The position numbers and the translations under genes were made by a program. From Youngiibacter multivorans (GTDB lineage: Bacteria > Bacillota > Clostridia > Clostridiales > Clostridiaceae), in the NCBI RefSeq assembly GCF_017873395.1, contig NZ_JAGGKC010000003.1:62001-126000 (forward strand): 64,000 nucleotides of DNA. Reading direction: 5' to 3'. The notes under the pieces were generated by a model that ran no database searches, was not told the DNA's origin, and worked only from the letters and a program-made list of their open reading frames with translations. The first letter of the stretch is position 1. Every line of letters starts with the position of its first letter. Of this stretch, positions 8,692 through 16,198 are shown piece by piece.

Positions 8692-8723
8692 AATGGCCTT
8701 CAGCAAAAATGCTGAAGGCCATT
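8692..8723. terminator. Bidirectional terminator between lyase and CAP lipoprotein genes
   Basis: A 13-bp stem (AATGGCCTTCAGC with GCTGAAGGCCATT) encloses a short A/T loop. It sits between two converging genes and has A and T runs in and beside it, so it can serve both. Confidence 0.8.
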
Positions 8724-8731
8724 CAAATGTC

Positions 8732-9640
8732 TTATCTGGTGAAATGCTGGGTTGCAAAATATGTTGGCATCTCTTTGCCGAGATTTGTGCTGTAAAGCAT
8801 GCCTTTTACTATTCCTACACCGATCTTCTTGTACTCAGGATTGAGTATGTTCGCCTTATGTCCTGCTGATGCCATCCAGGCTGCAACAATGGTAGCGGCT
8901 GTTGGCGCAGTTGTAGATGCTTTTTTATAGATGTTCTCAGCGACATTATAGACCTTTGTATGCTCGAACACATTGTTCTCGAACATATAGGCTGAATGGC
9001 TTCTTGCTGAAGATGACAATGAAGAATCCAGTACAAGGTCAGGAAGTCCTGCCTTAGATCTCTCGATATTTGTCAGCCTTACGACCTCTTGAGCCATCTC
9101 ATTTAAAAATGAGTAGGACGGTGTGGCTGGAGCCGGAGCCGGAGCTGGAGCTGGAGCCGGTGCCGGAGCCGGAGCTGGAGCCGGAGCCGGAGCTGGAGCT
9201 GGAGCTGGAGCCGGTGCCGGAGCTGGAGCCGGTGCCGGAGTTGGAGCTGGAGCTGGAGCTGGAGCCGGAGCCGGAGCTGGAGCTGGTGAAGTCGTCTTTT
9301 TCTTTACTGTTGTTGTCACAGGGGTACTTGGTGCTGCTGTGGCAACCTTGACGACTGGCTCAGCAGCTGGAGCTTCAGCTGCAAGAACCTCAACTGGTGC
9401 GGGAGCTTCAACTGGTATTGCTTTCACTCTCTCAAGAAGGCGTACCATATCCTTGTCTTCCTTTGAGTAATGGACAAAAGGAAGCCTCTTGAGCTCGGAA
9501 TTTGTTTCTTCTTTGGTTTCCTGACCATAGACCTTCACATCGCCATCAGATGTGGGTGGTACTTTTTTTTCTGCGATTGCACATGATGAAACCAGTAGCG
9601 ACATTAGAAGAACTGCCGATATTATCTTATATTTTTTCAT
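8732..9640 (-). CDS. CAP/SCP-domain lipoprotein with long Ala-Pro spacer
   Basis: This is a predicted surface lipoprotein of unknown substrate. The start at 9640 (MKKYKIISAVLL) has AGGGGA upstream; an earlier ATG at 9694 has no site. Residues 1-20 form a signal peptide ending in the lipobox VSSC. Then come an acidic/Pro-Ala linker and about 75 residues of alternating Ala-Pro, and finally a C-terminal CAP domain of about 125 residues. CAP motifs are visible: an N-terminal helix with NIERSKAGLP, SHSAYM, VAENIY, and AAWMASAGHKANIL. The spacer probably carries the domain across the wall. Related clostridial proteins (YkwD type) occur in spores and cell walls. The gene is monocistronic between two terminators. 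Confidence 0.85.
   Translation of the reverse strand: MKKYKIISAVLLMSLLVSSCAIAEKKVPPTSDGDVKVYGQETKEETNSELKRLPFVHYSKEDKDMVRLLERVKAIPVEAPAPVEVLAAEAPAAEPVVKVATAAPSTPVTTTVKKKTTSPAPAPAPAPAPAPAPTPAPAPAPAPAPAPAPAPAPAPAPAPAPAPAPAPAPAPATPSYSFLNEMAQEVVRLTNIERSKAGLPDLVLDSSLSSSARSHSAYMFENNVFEHTKVYNVAENIYKKASTTAPTAATIVAAWMASAGHKANILNPEYKKIGVGIVKGMLYSTNLGKEMPTYFATQHFTR
9126..9287. repeat. GC-rich hexanucleotide-type tandem repeat encoding Ala-Pro
   Basis: About 160 bases of GGAGCC/GGAGCT/GGTGCC units on the plus strand, read on the minus strand as Gly-free Ala-Pro codons. Third-position variants are interspersed, so this is not a pure repeat. It is a likely site of length variation by slippage. Frames open on the plus strand over this stretch (9070-9351 and 9123-9470) are complements of the repeat. 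Confidence 0.9.
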
Positions 9641-9983
9641 TTTCAGAATCCCCTGTTTATTAAATCTAATTATATCCAACACCGATGGAAGCAAGTGAGT
9701 GCACCTGATTTAACGTAGTATCACTTTTTCGGTAAATTAATACTACCAGAAAACATTTATTAATGCACATTCTTTGAATATCATTAAATTTAAATTATAA
9801 ATAAAAAATTTATGAGCTATTGGTGTGAACTTATTGTTAATCGAAAATTATTGTCGAATGAAGAAAACCCTTATGGTTCATATATATTTTGTATTCGAGT
9901 AATTTAATGGTCATTAAAATTAAATTTGAAAGAATTGTGAAATTTTAGACCGATAGGGTGGTATTATGTTGAAAAATTTTTCA
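9641..9983. other. AT-rich intergenic region without a recognisable gene
   Basis: About 340 bases, strongly AT-rich. It must hold the promoter of the minus-strand CAP lipoprotein, but I cannot place it with confidence. No structured RNA or coding region stands out. Confidence 0.6.
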
Positions 9984-10026
9984 ATAAAAAAAGCTGCGAA
10001 TACGGTAATCCGTTTCGCAGCTTTTT
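9984..10026 (-). terminator. Terminator of the 43-codon minus-strand gene
   Basis: The arms AAAAAGCTGCGAA and TTCGCAGCTTTTT form a stem of about 13 bp around a loop of about 12 bases. Read on the minus strand it ends in a run of seven T, and it follows the stop codon at 10033 by a few bases. Confidence 0.85.
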
Positions 10027-10032
10027 GTGCTA

Positions 10033-10164
10033 TCAGTTTGCGTTATAATATTCCGATGGAGTGATGATTGGTTTTTGTTCAAGATTCCTAAACTCCGAAG
10101 GCATCTTTTCGTCCTCGGCAAAAGCGTTTGCTATAGCAACGAACAGTTCTTTTATTATATTCAT
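10033..10164 (-). CDS. Small 43-residue peptide of unknown function
   Basis: The product begins MNIIKELFVAIANAFAEDEK and ends in EYYNAN. The first 16 residues can form an amphipathic helix with hydrophobic I, L, F, V and A on one side; the rest is charged and polar. There is no Cys. The gene has every expected control element: TTGACT-17-GATAAT promoter, GGAGGTG ribosome-binding site at 10169-10175 six bases before the ATG, and a strong terminator. It matches no family I recognise. The helix plus acidic tail recalls small membrane-active or signalling peptides, but that is inference. It is too short for most automated gene finders. Confidence 0.6.
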   Translation of the reverse strand: MNIIKELFVAIANAFAEDEKMPSEFRNLEQKPIITPSEYYNAN

Positions 10165-10191
10165 TTCGCACCTCCGTTTTCTTATGGCTTA

Positions 10192-10220
10192 ATTATCTCA
10201 GTTCTATAAATGCAAGTCAA
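10192..10220 (-). promoter_or_regulatory. Promoter of the 43-codon gene
   Basis: On the minus strand, TTGACT (complement of 10215-10220) and GATAAT (complement of 10192-10197) are separated by 17 bases, a near-consensus sigma-A promoter about 28 bases upstream of the ATG. Confidence 0.75.
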
Positions 10221-10286
10221 GATTCATATGTATGAATTTCGTGAAGGAAATATGTCTAATTGCGAAAAAAATAACATAATAATAGT

Positions 10287-10466
10287 TTGCATAGTGAAAG
10301 AGCTCTTTTTATTGCGGATATTGCTGAAAGTGAGATATATAGAGGTGGAAATTATGATTATGAAAGTTGGAAGCATTTTTCTTGTGAAGTGTGCATAGAA
10401 ACTGATGAAGGATATCTTGCTTTTTGGATCCATGGCACTTGCTCAATACATTTGGTACAATTGTAA
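10287..10466 (+). pseudogene. Possible decayed gene fragment
   Basis: A frame of 59 codons open from a TTG at 10287 encodes a protein-like sequence, with segments IADIAESEIYRGG, CEVCIETDEGYLAFWIHGT and a TAA at 10464. It has no ATG and no ribosome-binding site. An overlapping frame gives only an unlikely peptide. It could be a remnant of an inserted or deleted gene in this debris-rich stretch. No family was recognised, and a chance frame is possible. Confidence 0.25.
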
Positions 10467-10486
10467 TAAAGGAAGGAGTGGTTAAA

Positions 10487-10966
10487 TTGAAGGAAATAGC
10501 ACTTGCAGGCGGATGCTTCTGGGGTGTCGATGAATATTTTTCAAGGAAGAAGGGTGTGAAATCCACAAAAGCGGGATATGCAAACGGGATAAAGGAAAAC
10601 CCAACGTACAATGAGGTTTGTACCGGAAGGACCGGACATGCTGAGACCGTACTGGTACAGTATGATGAGTCGTTAATCTCCCTGACTGAAATACTTGAGA
10701 AGTTCTTCAAGGTAATTGACCCTACCATATTGAACAGGCAGGGTAATGACATAGGGACTCAGTACAGGACAGGCATCTATTACCTGGATGAAGCTGACAT
10801 TCCTGTAATTACCGCATTCATTGACTTGAAGAGGACAAATTACAAGAAGTCAATCGTAACTGAGGTATTGCCGCTAAAGAACTTTTATGATGCTGAGGAA
10901 TATCATCAGGATTACCTTAAGAAAAATCCGCGCGGATACTGTCATATAGACCTGAATACGGACTGA
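10487..10966 (+). CDS. msrA: Peptide methionine sulfoxide reductase MsrA
   Basis: MsrA reduces the S-epimer of methionine sulfoxide in proteins. The 159-residue product has the catalytic motif GGCFWG with Cys 10 and the downstream motifs TGHAETVLVQYD and EEYHQDYL, all typical. The start is a TTG with GGAAGGAG at 10471-10478 eight bases upstream; the frame is open further back to 10424 but without a ribosome site. There is no fused MsrB domain. A weak promoter TTGCTC-17-TGTAAT may lie just upstream near 10439-10467. Neighbouring sequence is degenerate, so the gene stands alone. Confidence 0.94.
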   Translation: MKEIALAGGCFWGVDEYFSRKKGVKSTKAGYANGIKENPTYNEVCTGRTGHAETVLVQYDESLISLTEILEKFFKVIDPTILNRQGNDIGTQYRTGIYYLDEADIPVITAFIDLKRTNYKKSIVTEVLPLKNFYDAEEYHQDYLKKNPRGYCHIDLNTD

Positions 10967-11109
10967 TGCGGCTGGAAAAGGTAAATGCAATGGAATTCAA
11001 GGATATTGGAACTCTGAACAATGAGGAGAAGATATCAGTAATACTATCAAGGTATGATGGACGTATTAAGGCGGTGGGGAGAAAAACTCCTGTAATAGAA
11101 ATGATATAA
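10966..11109 (+). CDS. Short ORF after msrA, possibly part of a decayed gene
   Basis: A 47-codon frame starts with an ATG overlapping the msrA TGA (ATGA-type junction) and contains NNEEKISVILSRYDGRIK, then stops at TAA 11107-11109. There is no clear ribosome-binding site. It immediately precedes the SpoU remnant in another frame, so it may be the frameshifted N-terminal part of the same dead gene, but I see no methylase motif in it. Confidence 0.3.
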   Translation: MRLEKVNAMEFKDIGTLNNEEKISVILSRYDGRIKAVGRKTPVIEMI

Positions 11110-11132
11110 GCCTAAACAGCAATACAAGACCT

Positions 11133-11321
11133 AATCCGGAAAGGCTTGCCATAGTTATGGGTTCCAAGAAGTATGGAGTATCTAAAGGGTACTACAATCT
11201 GCGGCAAGAAGGAATAATGATTCCGAAGATGGGTGAACTGGATTCTCTAAACGTCGGGGTGGCGGCAACAATAGTACTTTATGAGGCATCGCTGTCAAAC
11301 AAAGGCTGCATGAAGAGATAG
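11133..11321 (+). pseudogene. C-terminal remnant of a SpoU/TrmH-type RNA methyltransferase
   Basis: The 62 codons before the TAG at 11319 encode LAIVMGSKKYGVS, an IMIPKMGELDSLNVGVAAT segment and VLYEASL. These match SpoU motifs 2 and 3 that form the S-adenosylmethionine-binding trefoil knot (MGSE..G; IPM.g..dSLNV..A). The N-terminal substrate domain and motif 1 are absent and there is no start codon, so this is a truncated relic. A terminator follows directly, probably the original one. Confidence 0.8.
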
Positions 11322-11322
11322 C

Positions 11323-11348
11323 AAAAGGGTCTTAAGGACCCTTTTTTT
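11323..11348 (+). terminator. Terminator after the SpoU remnant
   Basis: AAAAGGGTC, a TTAA loop and GGACCC followed by seven T. It separates the relic from the mgl/gal operon. Confidence 0.85.
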
Positions 11349-11372
11349 AATGCTTTGATATTCGAAGTAAAC

Positions 11373-11404
11373 TTTAGTAAAAAATTTAGTAAAAATTTAC
11401 TAAA
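11373..11404. repeat. Three TTTAGTAAA half-sites upstream of the mgl promoter
   Basis: TTTAGTAAA occurs at 11373-11381 and 11385-11393, and its inverse TTTACTAAA at 11396-11404. The last two form a perfect inverted repeat with a two-base centre. The copies start 11 to 12 bases apart, about one helical turn, and end five bases before the -35 box. This looks like a transcription-factor site, possibly an activator. The binding protein is unknown. Confidence 0.65.
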
Positions 11405-11408
11405 GCTG

Positions 11409-11437
11409 TTGACATCGTTTTCTTTAAACAATACAAT
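11409..11437 (+). promoter_or_regulatory. Promoter of the mgl-gal operon
   Basis: TTGACA at 11409-11414 and TACAAT at 11432-11437 with a 17-base spacer. It drives mglB and probably the genes through bgaA, since no strong terminator interrupts mglA to galK. Confidence 0.85.
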
Positions 11438-11441
11438 CAAG

Positions 11442-11455
11442 GTGTAAACGTTTGA
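11442..11455. promoter_or_regulatory. LacI-family or cre-type operator
   Basis: TGTAAACGTTTGAT is a near palindrome centred on a CG step, the form bound by LacI/GalR-family proteins, including CcpA at cre sites. It lies a few bases downstream of the -10 box, a position suited to repression. The LacI-type regulator encoded at 15192 is the obvious candidate ligand sensor; CcpA is the alternative. Confidence 0.65.
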
Positions 11456-11501
11456 TGAAGTTCATCAGATGGAGACAAAAAGATATATTGGGGGTATATT
11501 C

Positions 11502-12533
11502 ATGAAGAAAAAACTCATTGCAGCTGCAGTACTCGCTGTCGCAGCCATCTCCTTCACAGCCTGCGGTTCAAAGGAACCTGCAAAGACGGAGCTTCCAACG
11601 ATTGGAGCAACAATCTACAAATTCGATGACAATTTCATGTCATATGTAAGAAGAGGACTTGAATCTGCGGCTACAGGTAAGGCTACACTTGAGCTGGTTG
11701 ACTCCGCGAATGACCAGGCGAAGCAGGGCGAGCAGGTTGATACATTCATATCGAAGGGTGTTAAGGCGCTTGCAATTAACCTTGTTGATCCGAAGGCTGC
11801 TCCTACGATAATCGCTAAAGCCAAGGAGGCTAAGCTTCCCGTTATATTCTTCAATAAGGAGCCTGAGGCTGCAGCGCTTGCAAGCTATGACAAGACATGG
11901 TATGTAGGAACTGAGTCCAAGGAGTCGGGAATCATGCAGGGACAGGTAGTAGCTGACGCATGGAAGAAGAACAAGGCTAAGTGGGACCTCAATGGAGACG
12001 GGAAAATACAGTATGTTCTCCTTAAGGGCGAACCAGGACATCCTGATGCAGAAGCAAGAACAACATATGTAATACAGACTGTCAAGGAAGCCGGAATCGA
12101 AGTTGAAGAACTTGCGATGGATACAGCAATGTGGGATGGAGCCAAGGCTTCTGAGAAGATGCAGACATGGATTGCTGCCTATGGCGACAAGATAGAGTTC
12201 GTAATAGCAAACAATGACGGTATGGCTCTTGGAGCGATAACTGCACTTGAAGGCGAAGGATATTTCAAAGACAACAAGTTCATGCCAGTAGTAGGAGTAG
12301 ATGCTATTCCTGAAGCCCTTGTAAAGATCAAGGAAGGCAAGCTTGTCGGAACAGTGCTTAACGATGCGAAGAACCAGGCCAAGGCGACGTTTGACCTTGC
12401 ACTCAATGCAGCTCTTGGAAAAGACGTCCTCACAGGAACAAGCTGGAAGCTTGATTCCAACAAGGCAGTCAGGGTACCTTATGTTGCGGTTACTATTGAC
12501 AACATAGCTTTCGCAGAGGAATCCTACAAATAA
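11502..12533 (+). CDS. mglB: Galactose/methyl-galactoside ABC transporter, substrate-binding lipoprotein
   Basis: This extracytoplasmic sugar receptor delivers galactose or galactosides to MglAC. The ATG at 11502 starts a signal peptide with lipobox FTAC (Cys about 21); a frame from 11469 is open but without a ribosome site. The start is preceded by a G-rich GGGGG. The 343-residue mature region is a periplasmic-binding-protein type I fold with motifs VANNDGMALGAITAL and PVVGVDAIPEAL as in MglB, and DLNGDGKIQY, which resembles the calcium loop of MglB. Location next to mglA, mglC and the gal genes supports galactose specificity. Confidence 0.93.
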   Translation: MKKKLIAAAVLAVAAISFTACGSKEPAKTELPTIGATIYKFDDNFMSYVRRGLESAATGKATLELVDSANDQAKQGEQVDTFISKGVKALAINLVDPKAAPTIIAKAKEAKLPVIFFNKEPEAAALASYDKTWYVGTESKESGIMQGQVVADAWKKNKAKWDLNGDGKIQYVLLKGEPGHPDAEARTTYVIQTVKEAGIEVEELAMDTAMWDGAKASEKMQTWIAAYGDKIEFVIANNDGMALGAITALEGEGYFKDNKFMPVVGVDAIPEALVKIKEGKLVGTVLNDAKNQAKATFDLALNAALGKDVLTGTSWKLDSNKAVRVPYVAVTIDNIAFAEESYK

Positions 12534-12547
12534 CTGATTTCAACCAG

Positions 12548-12573
12548 GCATGAGACACGAAAGTGTCTCATGC
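12548..12573 (+). terminator. GNRA-capped hairpin between mglB and mglA
   Basis: An 11-bp perfect stem (GCATGAGACAC / GTGTCTCATGC) closed by a GAAA tetraloop, followed by ATTTTAAT. The weak T run suggests partial termination or 3' protection of the mglB transcript, a common way to make more binding protein than ATPase. Confidence 0.75.
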
Positions 12574-12595
12574 ATTTTAATAAGGAGGTGCCGTG

Positions 12596-14128
12596 ATGAC
12601 AGGCGCATCGGAAAACACAATAGCCGATAATAACGGTGACCGCTATATACTTGAGATGATTGGGATAACAAAAGAGTTTCCCGGAGTCAAGGCCCTTGAC
12701 GGGGTCACATTCAGGGTTAGGCCGGGGACGGTGCATTCGCTCATGGGTGAAAACGGAGCGGGGAAATCGACTCTGATGAAATGCCTTTTCGGTATGTACA
12801 AGAAGGACAGCGGTGAAGTTTATCTCAGCGGAAGCAAGGTCGAATTCCAGAACTCGAAGCAGGCCCTTGACCATGGAGTATCCATGGTCCATCAGGAACT
12901 TAACCAGGTACCTCACAGGAGCATAATGGACAACATCTGGCTCGGCCGATATCCATCTAAAGGTGGATTCATCGAAGAGTCCAAGATGTATGAGGACACG
13001 AAGAGGATATTCGAGGACCTCGACATCGACCTGGATCCGAGAAGAAAGGTCAATACACTTTCTGTTTCCCAGAAGCAGATGGTAGAGATAGCAAAAGCTG
13101 TCTCATATGAGTCCAGGGTAATTGTCATGGACGAGCCTACTTCCTCTCTGACTGAGAAGGAAGTTGACCATCTGTTCAGGATAATCGACAGGTTGAGGAA
13201 AAAGAATGTTGCGATAATATACATTTCGCATAAGATGGAGGAAATCCTTAAAATCTCCGATGATGTTACTATAATGAGAGACGGTAAGTGGATTTCTACA
13301 GAAGATGCAAAGACACTGACGATCGATGGCATAATCAAAATGATGGTTGGAAGGGATCTGTCCCATAGATTTCCTGAGAGAAGCCATAAGCCTGGCGGCA
13401 GGATACTTGAAGTATCAGGTCTGACCTCGCTGTATCAACCATCCATCAGGGACATAACATTTGACCTTAGGGAAGGTGAGGTTCTCGGTGTAGCAGGTCT
13501 GGTCGGTGCGAAAAGGACTGATATACTCGAATCCCTGTTCGGAATCAGAAAGGTCAGCAAGGGTGAGATAATCCTTAAGGGGAAGAAATGCCTTAATACA
13601 AGTCCCGCAGCGGCAATGGCCAATGGCTTTGCCATGGTTACAGAGGAGAGAAGAGCAACCGGAATATTCGATAAGCTCAGCGTGAACTTCAATTCTGTAG
13701 TTGCTAACCTTGGAAGCTATGTCAGAGGTATTATCCTGGACTCAAAGTCCATGGAAAAGGACACCCAGTGGGTAATTGACTCTATGAGCGTTAAGACCCC
13801 AGGGCAGAAAACCCAGATTGGTTCACTCTCCGGAGGAAATCAGCAAAAGGTGATTATAGGTCGATGGCTCCTGACAAAGCCAGACATACTGCTTCTTGAC
13901 GAACCCACTCGAGGAATCGATGTAGGTGCAAAATTCGAAATCTATCAGCTGATGAACAGTCTTGCAGCCGAAGGCAAGGCAATCATAATGGTTTCTTCGG
14001 AAATGCCTGAGCTCATCGGAGTCACTGACAGGATACTTGTCATGAGCAATGGACGATTGGCGGGTATCGTCGATACTAAAGAGACGGACCAGGAGGAGAT
14101 CATGCGCCTCTCCGCAATGTATCTATAG
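12596..14128 (+). CDS. mglA: Galactose/methyl-galactoside ABC transporter, ATPase
   Basis: Tandem ABC ATPase that powers sugar import. The first domain has Walker A GENGAGKST near residue 46, signature LSVSQKQM and Walker B VIVMDEPTSSL. The second domain has a degenerate Walker A (GLVGAKRTD) but an intact signature LSGGNQQK and Walker B ILLLDEPTRGID, as is normal for MglA/RbsA proteins. The product has 510 residues from ATG 12596, seven bases after AAGGAGGTG; GTG at 12593 is the alternative. Confidence 0.95.
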   Translation: MTGASENTIADNNGDRYILEMIGITKEFPGVKALDGVTFRVRPGTVHSLMGENGAGKSTLMKCLFGMYKKDSGEVYLSGSKVEFQNSKQALDHGVSMVHQELNQVPHRSIMDNIWLGRYPSKGGFIEESKMYEDTKRIFEDLDIDLDPRRKVNTLSVSQKQMVEIAKAVSYESRVIVMDEPTSSLTEKEVDHLFRIIDRLRKKNVAIIYISHKMEEILKISDDVTIMRDGKWISTEDAKTLTIDGIIKMMVGRDLSHRFPERSHKPGGRILEVSGLTSLYQPSIRDITFDLREGEVLGVAGLVGAKRTDILESLFGIRKVSKGEIILKGKKCLNTSPAAAMANGFAMVTEERRATGIFDKLSVNFNSVVANLGSYVRGIILDSKSMEKDTQWVIDSMSVKTPGQKTQIGSLSGGNQQKVIIGRWLLTKPDILLLDEPTRGIDVGAKFEIYQLMNSLAAEGKAIIMVSSEMPELIGVTDRILVMSNGRLAGIVDTKETDQEEIMRLSAMYL

Positions 14129-14137
14129 GAGGTCTAT

Positions 14138-15163
14138 ATGGAAAAGTTCAAATTAAAAAAATATGCTAACCCACAGTGGCTCGTAGACCACGCCATATAC
14201 ATAGTGCTGCTTCTGCTTATTCTTGTGATAATAATCAGGGAACCGAATTTCCTGCATATCAGGAATTTCAGGAACATTCTCTCTCAGTCGGCCATTAGGA
14301 TGATTATCGCACTCGGTGTCGGTGGCATACTGATAATTCAGGGGACTGACCTCTCTGCAGGAAGGCAGGTAGGACTAGCAGCTGTCCTGACAGGATCCAT
14401 GCTGCAGGCTACGAGCTATGCATACAGGATGTATCCCAATCTGCAGGAACTGCCGATAATAGTTCCTGTTTTGATAGCAATCCTTGCAACATCGCTCCTA
14501 AGTGGAATAAATGGCGTTGCAGTATCTGTATTCAAGGTGCCAGCGTTCATTGCAACACTCGGTATGCAAATCGTTGTTTATGGAATAACATCAATATACT
14601 TCGACAGGCCACCGTATGGTGCACAGCCCATTGGAGGCTTTGACCAGAAGTTCACAGATTTCGTTGTGGGTAAATTCTTTGCCGGTACGAACTTCGAGAT
14701 TCCTTATCTTGTTGTTTATGCCCTGGTAGTTATTGTCTTCATTTATATACTCTGGAACAAGACACGTTTCGGCAAGAACATGTATGCAATCGGCGGAAAT
14801 CCGGAAGCAGCTACAGTATCAGGTGTAAATGTAAGAAAGTATGTCATATTGGTGTACATTCTCGCAGGTATCCTGTATGGATTCGGTGGTTTCCTTGAGG
14901 CAGGCAGAGTTGGTTCTGCAACCAACAACACTGCTAACATGTATGAGCTTGATGCCATAGCAGCCTGCGTAGTCGGAGGAGTATCCACATCTGGTGGTAT
15001 CGGAACCGTACCAGGCATACTGACCGGCGTACTGATATTCACAGTTATCAATTATGGCTTGACATTCATGGGTGTCTCGACGTATCTTCAGTATATTATC
15101 AAAGGACTGATCATAATTACGGCAGTGGCAATCGATATAAGGAAATATATCAGGAAGAACTGA
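14138..15163 (+). CDS. mglC: Galactose/methyl-galactoside ABC transporter, permease
   Basis: Integral membrane permease of the MglC/RbsC family, 341 residues with about ten hydrophobic segments. The conserved ILIIQGTDLSAGRQVGL near residue 65 and the cytoplasmic NPEAATVSGVNVRKYV loop (EAA-like coupling region) are typical. AGGAGG lies just before the ATG. It follows mglA by nine bases and precedes the regulator gene by about 28. Confidence 0.95.
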   Translation: MEKFKLKKYANPQWLVDHAIYIVLLLLILVIIIREPNFLHIRNFRNILSQSAIRMIIALGVGGILIIQGTDLSAGRQVGLAAVLTGSMLQATSYAYRMYPNLQELPIIVPVLIAILATSLLSGINGVAVSVFKVPAFIATLGMQIVVYGITSIYFDRPPYGAQPIGGFDQKFTDFVVGKFFAGTNFEIPYLVVYALVVIVFIYILWNKTRFGKNMYAIGGNPEAATVSGVNVRKYVILVYILAGILYGFGGFLEAGRVGSATNNTANMYELDAIAACVVGGVSTSGGIGTVPGILTGVLIFTVINYGLTFMGVSTYLQYIIKGLIIITAVAIDIRKYIRKN

Positions 15164-15191
15164 TGCTGTCTAAACAGAAGAAGGTGTGAAA

Positions 15192-16181
15192 GTGGCAACG
15201 ATCAAGGACATTGCAGAGAAAGCCGGAGTGTCGATTTCGACGGTCTCAAGGGTGCTGAATTTCGATGAAAGTCTTAAGGTAACGGCCAAGACCAAGCGCC
15301 GCATACTTGAAATAGCAGAGGAATTCGACTATGTGACGGTCAGGGACAGAAAAAGCAAAAGCGGTCAGAAGATAGGGATACTGAATTGGTACGACTCTGA
15401 AAAAGAGCTTGGAGACCCTTACTATCTTTATATACGGCTTGCTGCGGAAAAAAGATGCCATGATCTCGGCGTAGAGGTCGTCAGAATTGATTTCGACTGT
15501 GATGAGGATACTGCGAGAAAACTCGACGGTATACTTGCCATAGGCAAATACGGCAGAAGCGATATAGACAATCTGATGAAGCTGAACGATGAGATTGTAT
15601 TCACTGACTTCTCAACAGACAACAGGTGTGATTCTGTGGTTATTGACTTCAAGGAAGCTATGGACCTGGCCCTCGGATATTTATATGAAAGGGGACACAG
15701 AAGGATAGGATACATCGGTGGAAGGGAATTCTTCCCTGACAGGGATGAAGTATCTGACCTGAGGTTCAAGTTTTATAAGGAATTCATGCTCATGAATGAT
15801 ATATATCTTGAGTCAGACTGCTATTTTGGGGATTTTTCCCTTAAAGGCGGTTACAGGCTGATGAAGGAAGCATTGGAAAAACCAGAGCGGCCGACTGCAT
15901 TCTTTCTCGGAAACGACAGCATGGCTCTTGGTGCCTACAAAGCCATCTCAGAAGCTGGCCTTGTGATTCCCAGGGATATAAGCATTATCGGGTTCAATGA
16001 TTTGCCCGGATCCAAATACATGGTACCCTCACTTACTACTGTAAGGGTCTACCAGGATTATCTTGGACATGCAGCTGTGGACCTTCTTCTGGAAAGTATT
16101 GGAAGCAGCAGGGAATTCAGAAAGAAGGTAGTAATACCGGTCAAACTGATGGAAAGAGATAGCGTAAGTGATAATTCTTGA
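15192..16181 (+). CDS. galR: LacI-family transcriptional regulator of galactose genes
   Basis: The N-terminal LacI-type helix-turn-helix (ATIKDIAEKAGVSISTVSRVLN) is followed by a hinge and a sugar-binding domain (SVVIDF, HRRIGYIGG, AFFLGNDSMALGAYKA, SIIGFNDLPGSKY). GTG at 15192 puts the HTH at the terminus and lies about eight bases after AAGAAGG; GTG at 15186 is an alternative. The symbol is by context: it sits between mglC and galK and likely binds the operator at 11442. The effector is inferred to be galactose. The length (329 residues) is normal. Confidence 0.88.
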   Translation: MATIKDIAEKAGVSISTVSRVLNFDESLKVTAKTKRRILEIAEEFDYVTVRDRKSKSGQKIGILNWYDSEKELGDPYYLYIRLAAEKRCHDLGVEVVRIDFDCDEDTARKLDGILAIGKYGRSDIDNLMKLNDEIVFTDFSTDNRCDSVVIDFKEAMDLALGYLYERGHRRIGYIGGREFFPDRDEVSDLRFKFYKEFMLMNDIYLESDCYFGDFSLKGGYRLMKEALEKPERPTAFFLGNDSMALGAYKAISEAGLVIPRDISIIGFNDLPGSKYMVPSLTTVRVYQDYLGHAAVDLLLESIGSSREFRKKVVIPVKLMERDSVSDNS

Positions 16182-16198
16182 TGCCATGGAGGTGTTCT

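Noticed and set aside
9070..9470. Plus-strand ORFs with Glu-Leu-Glu-Pro or Ala-Gly repeats
   Set aside because: They are complements of the Ala-Pro coding repeat of the CAP lipoprotein.
9966..10064. A 32-codon plus-strand ORF with a GGGTGG site whose peptide (Cys, then a C-terminal PME) resembles AgrD-type cyclic peptide precursors
   Set aside because: It is encoded across the terminator hairpin and the antisense of the better-supported 43-codon gene; no AgrB is near, and the hairpin explains the sequence.
13490..13520. Degenerate second Walker A in MglA as a sign of inactivation
   Set aside because: MglA/RbsA-type ATPases normally have one degenerate nucleotide site.
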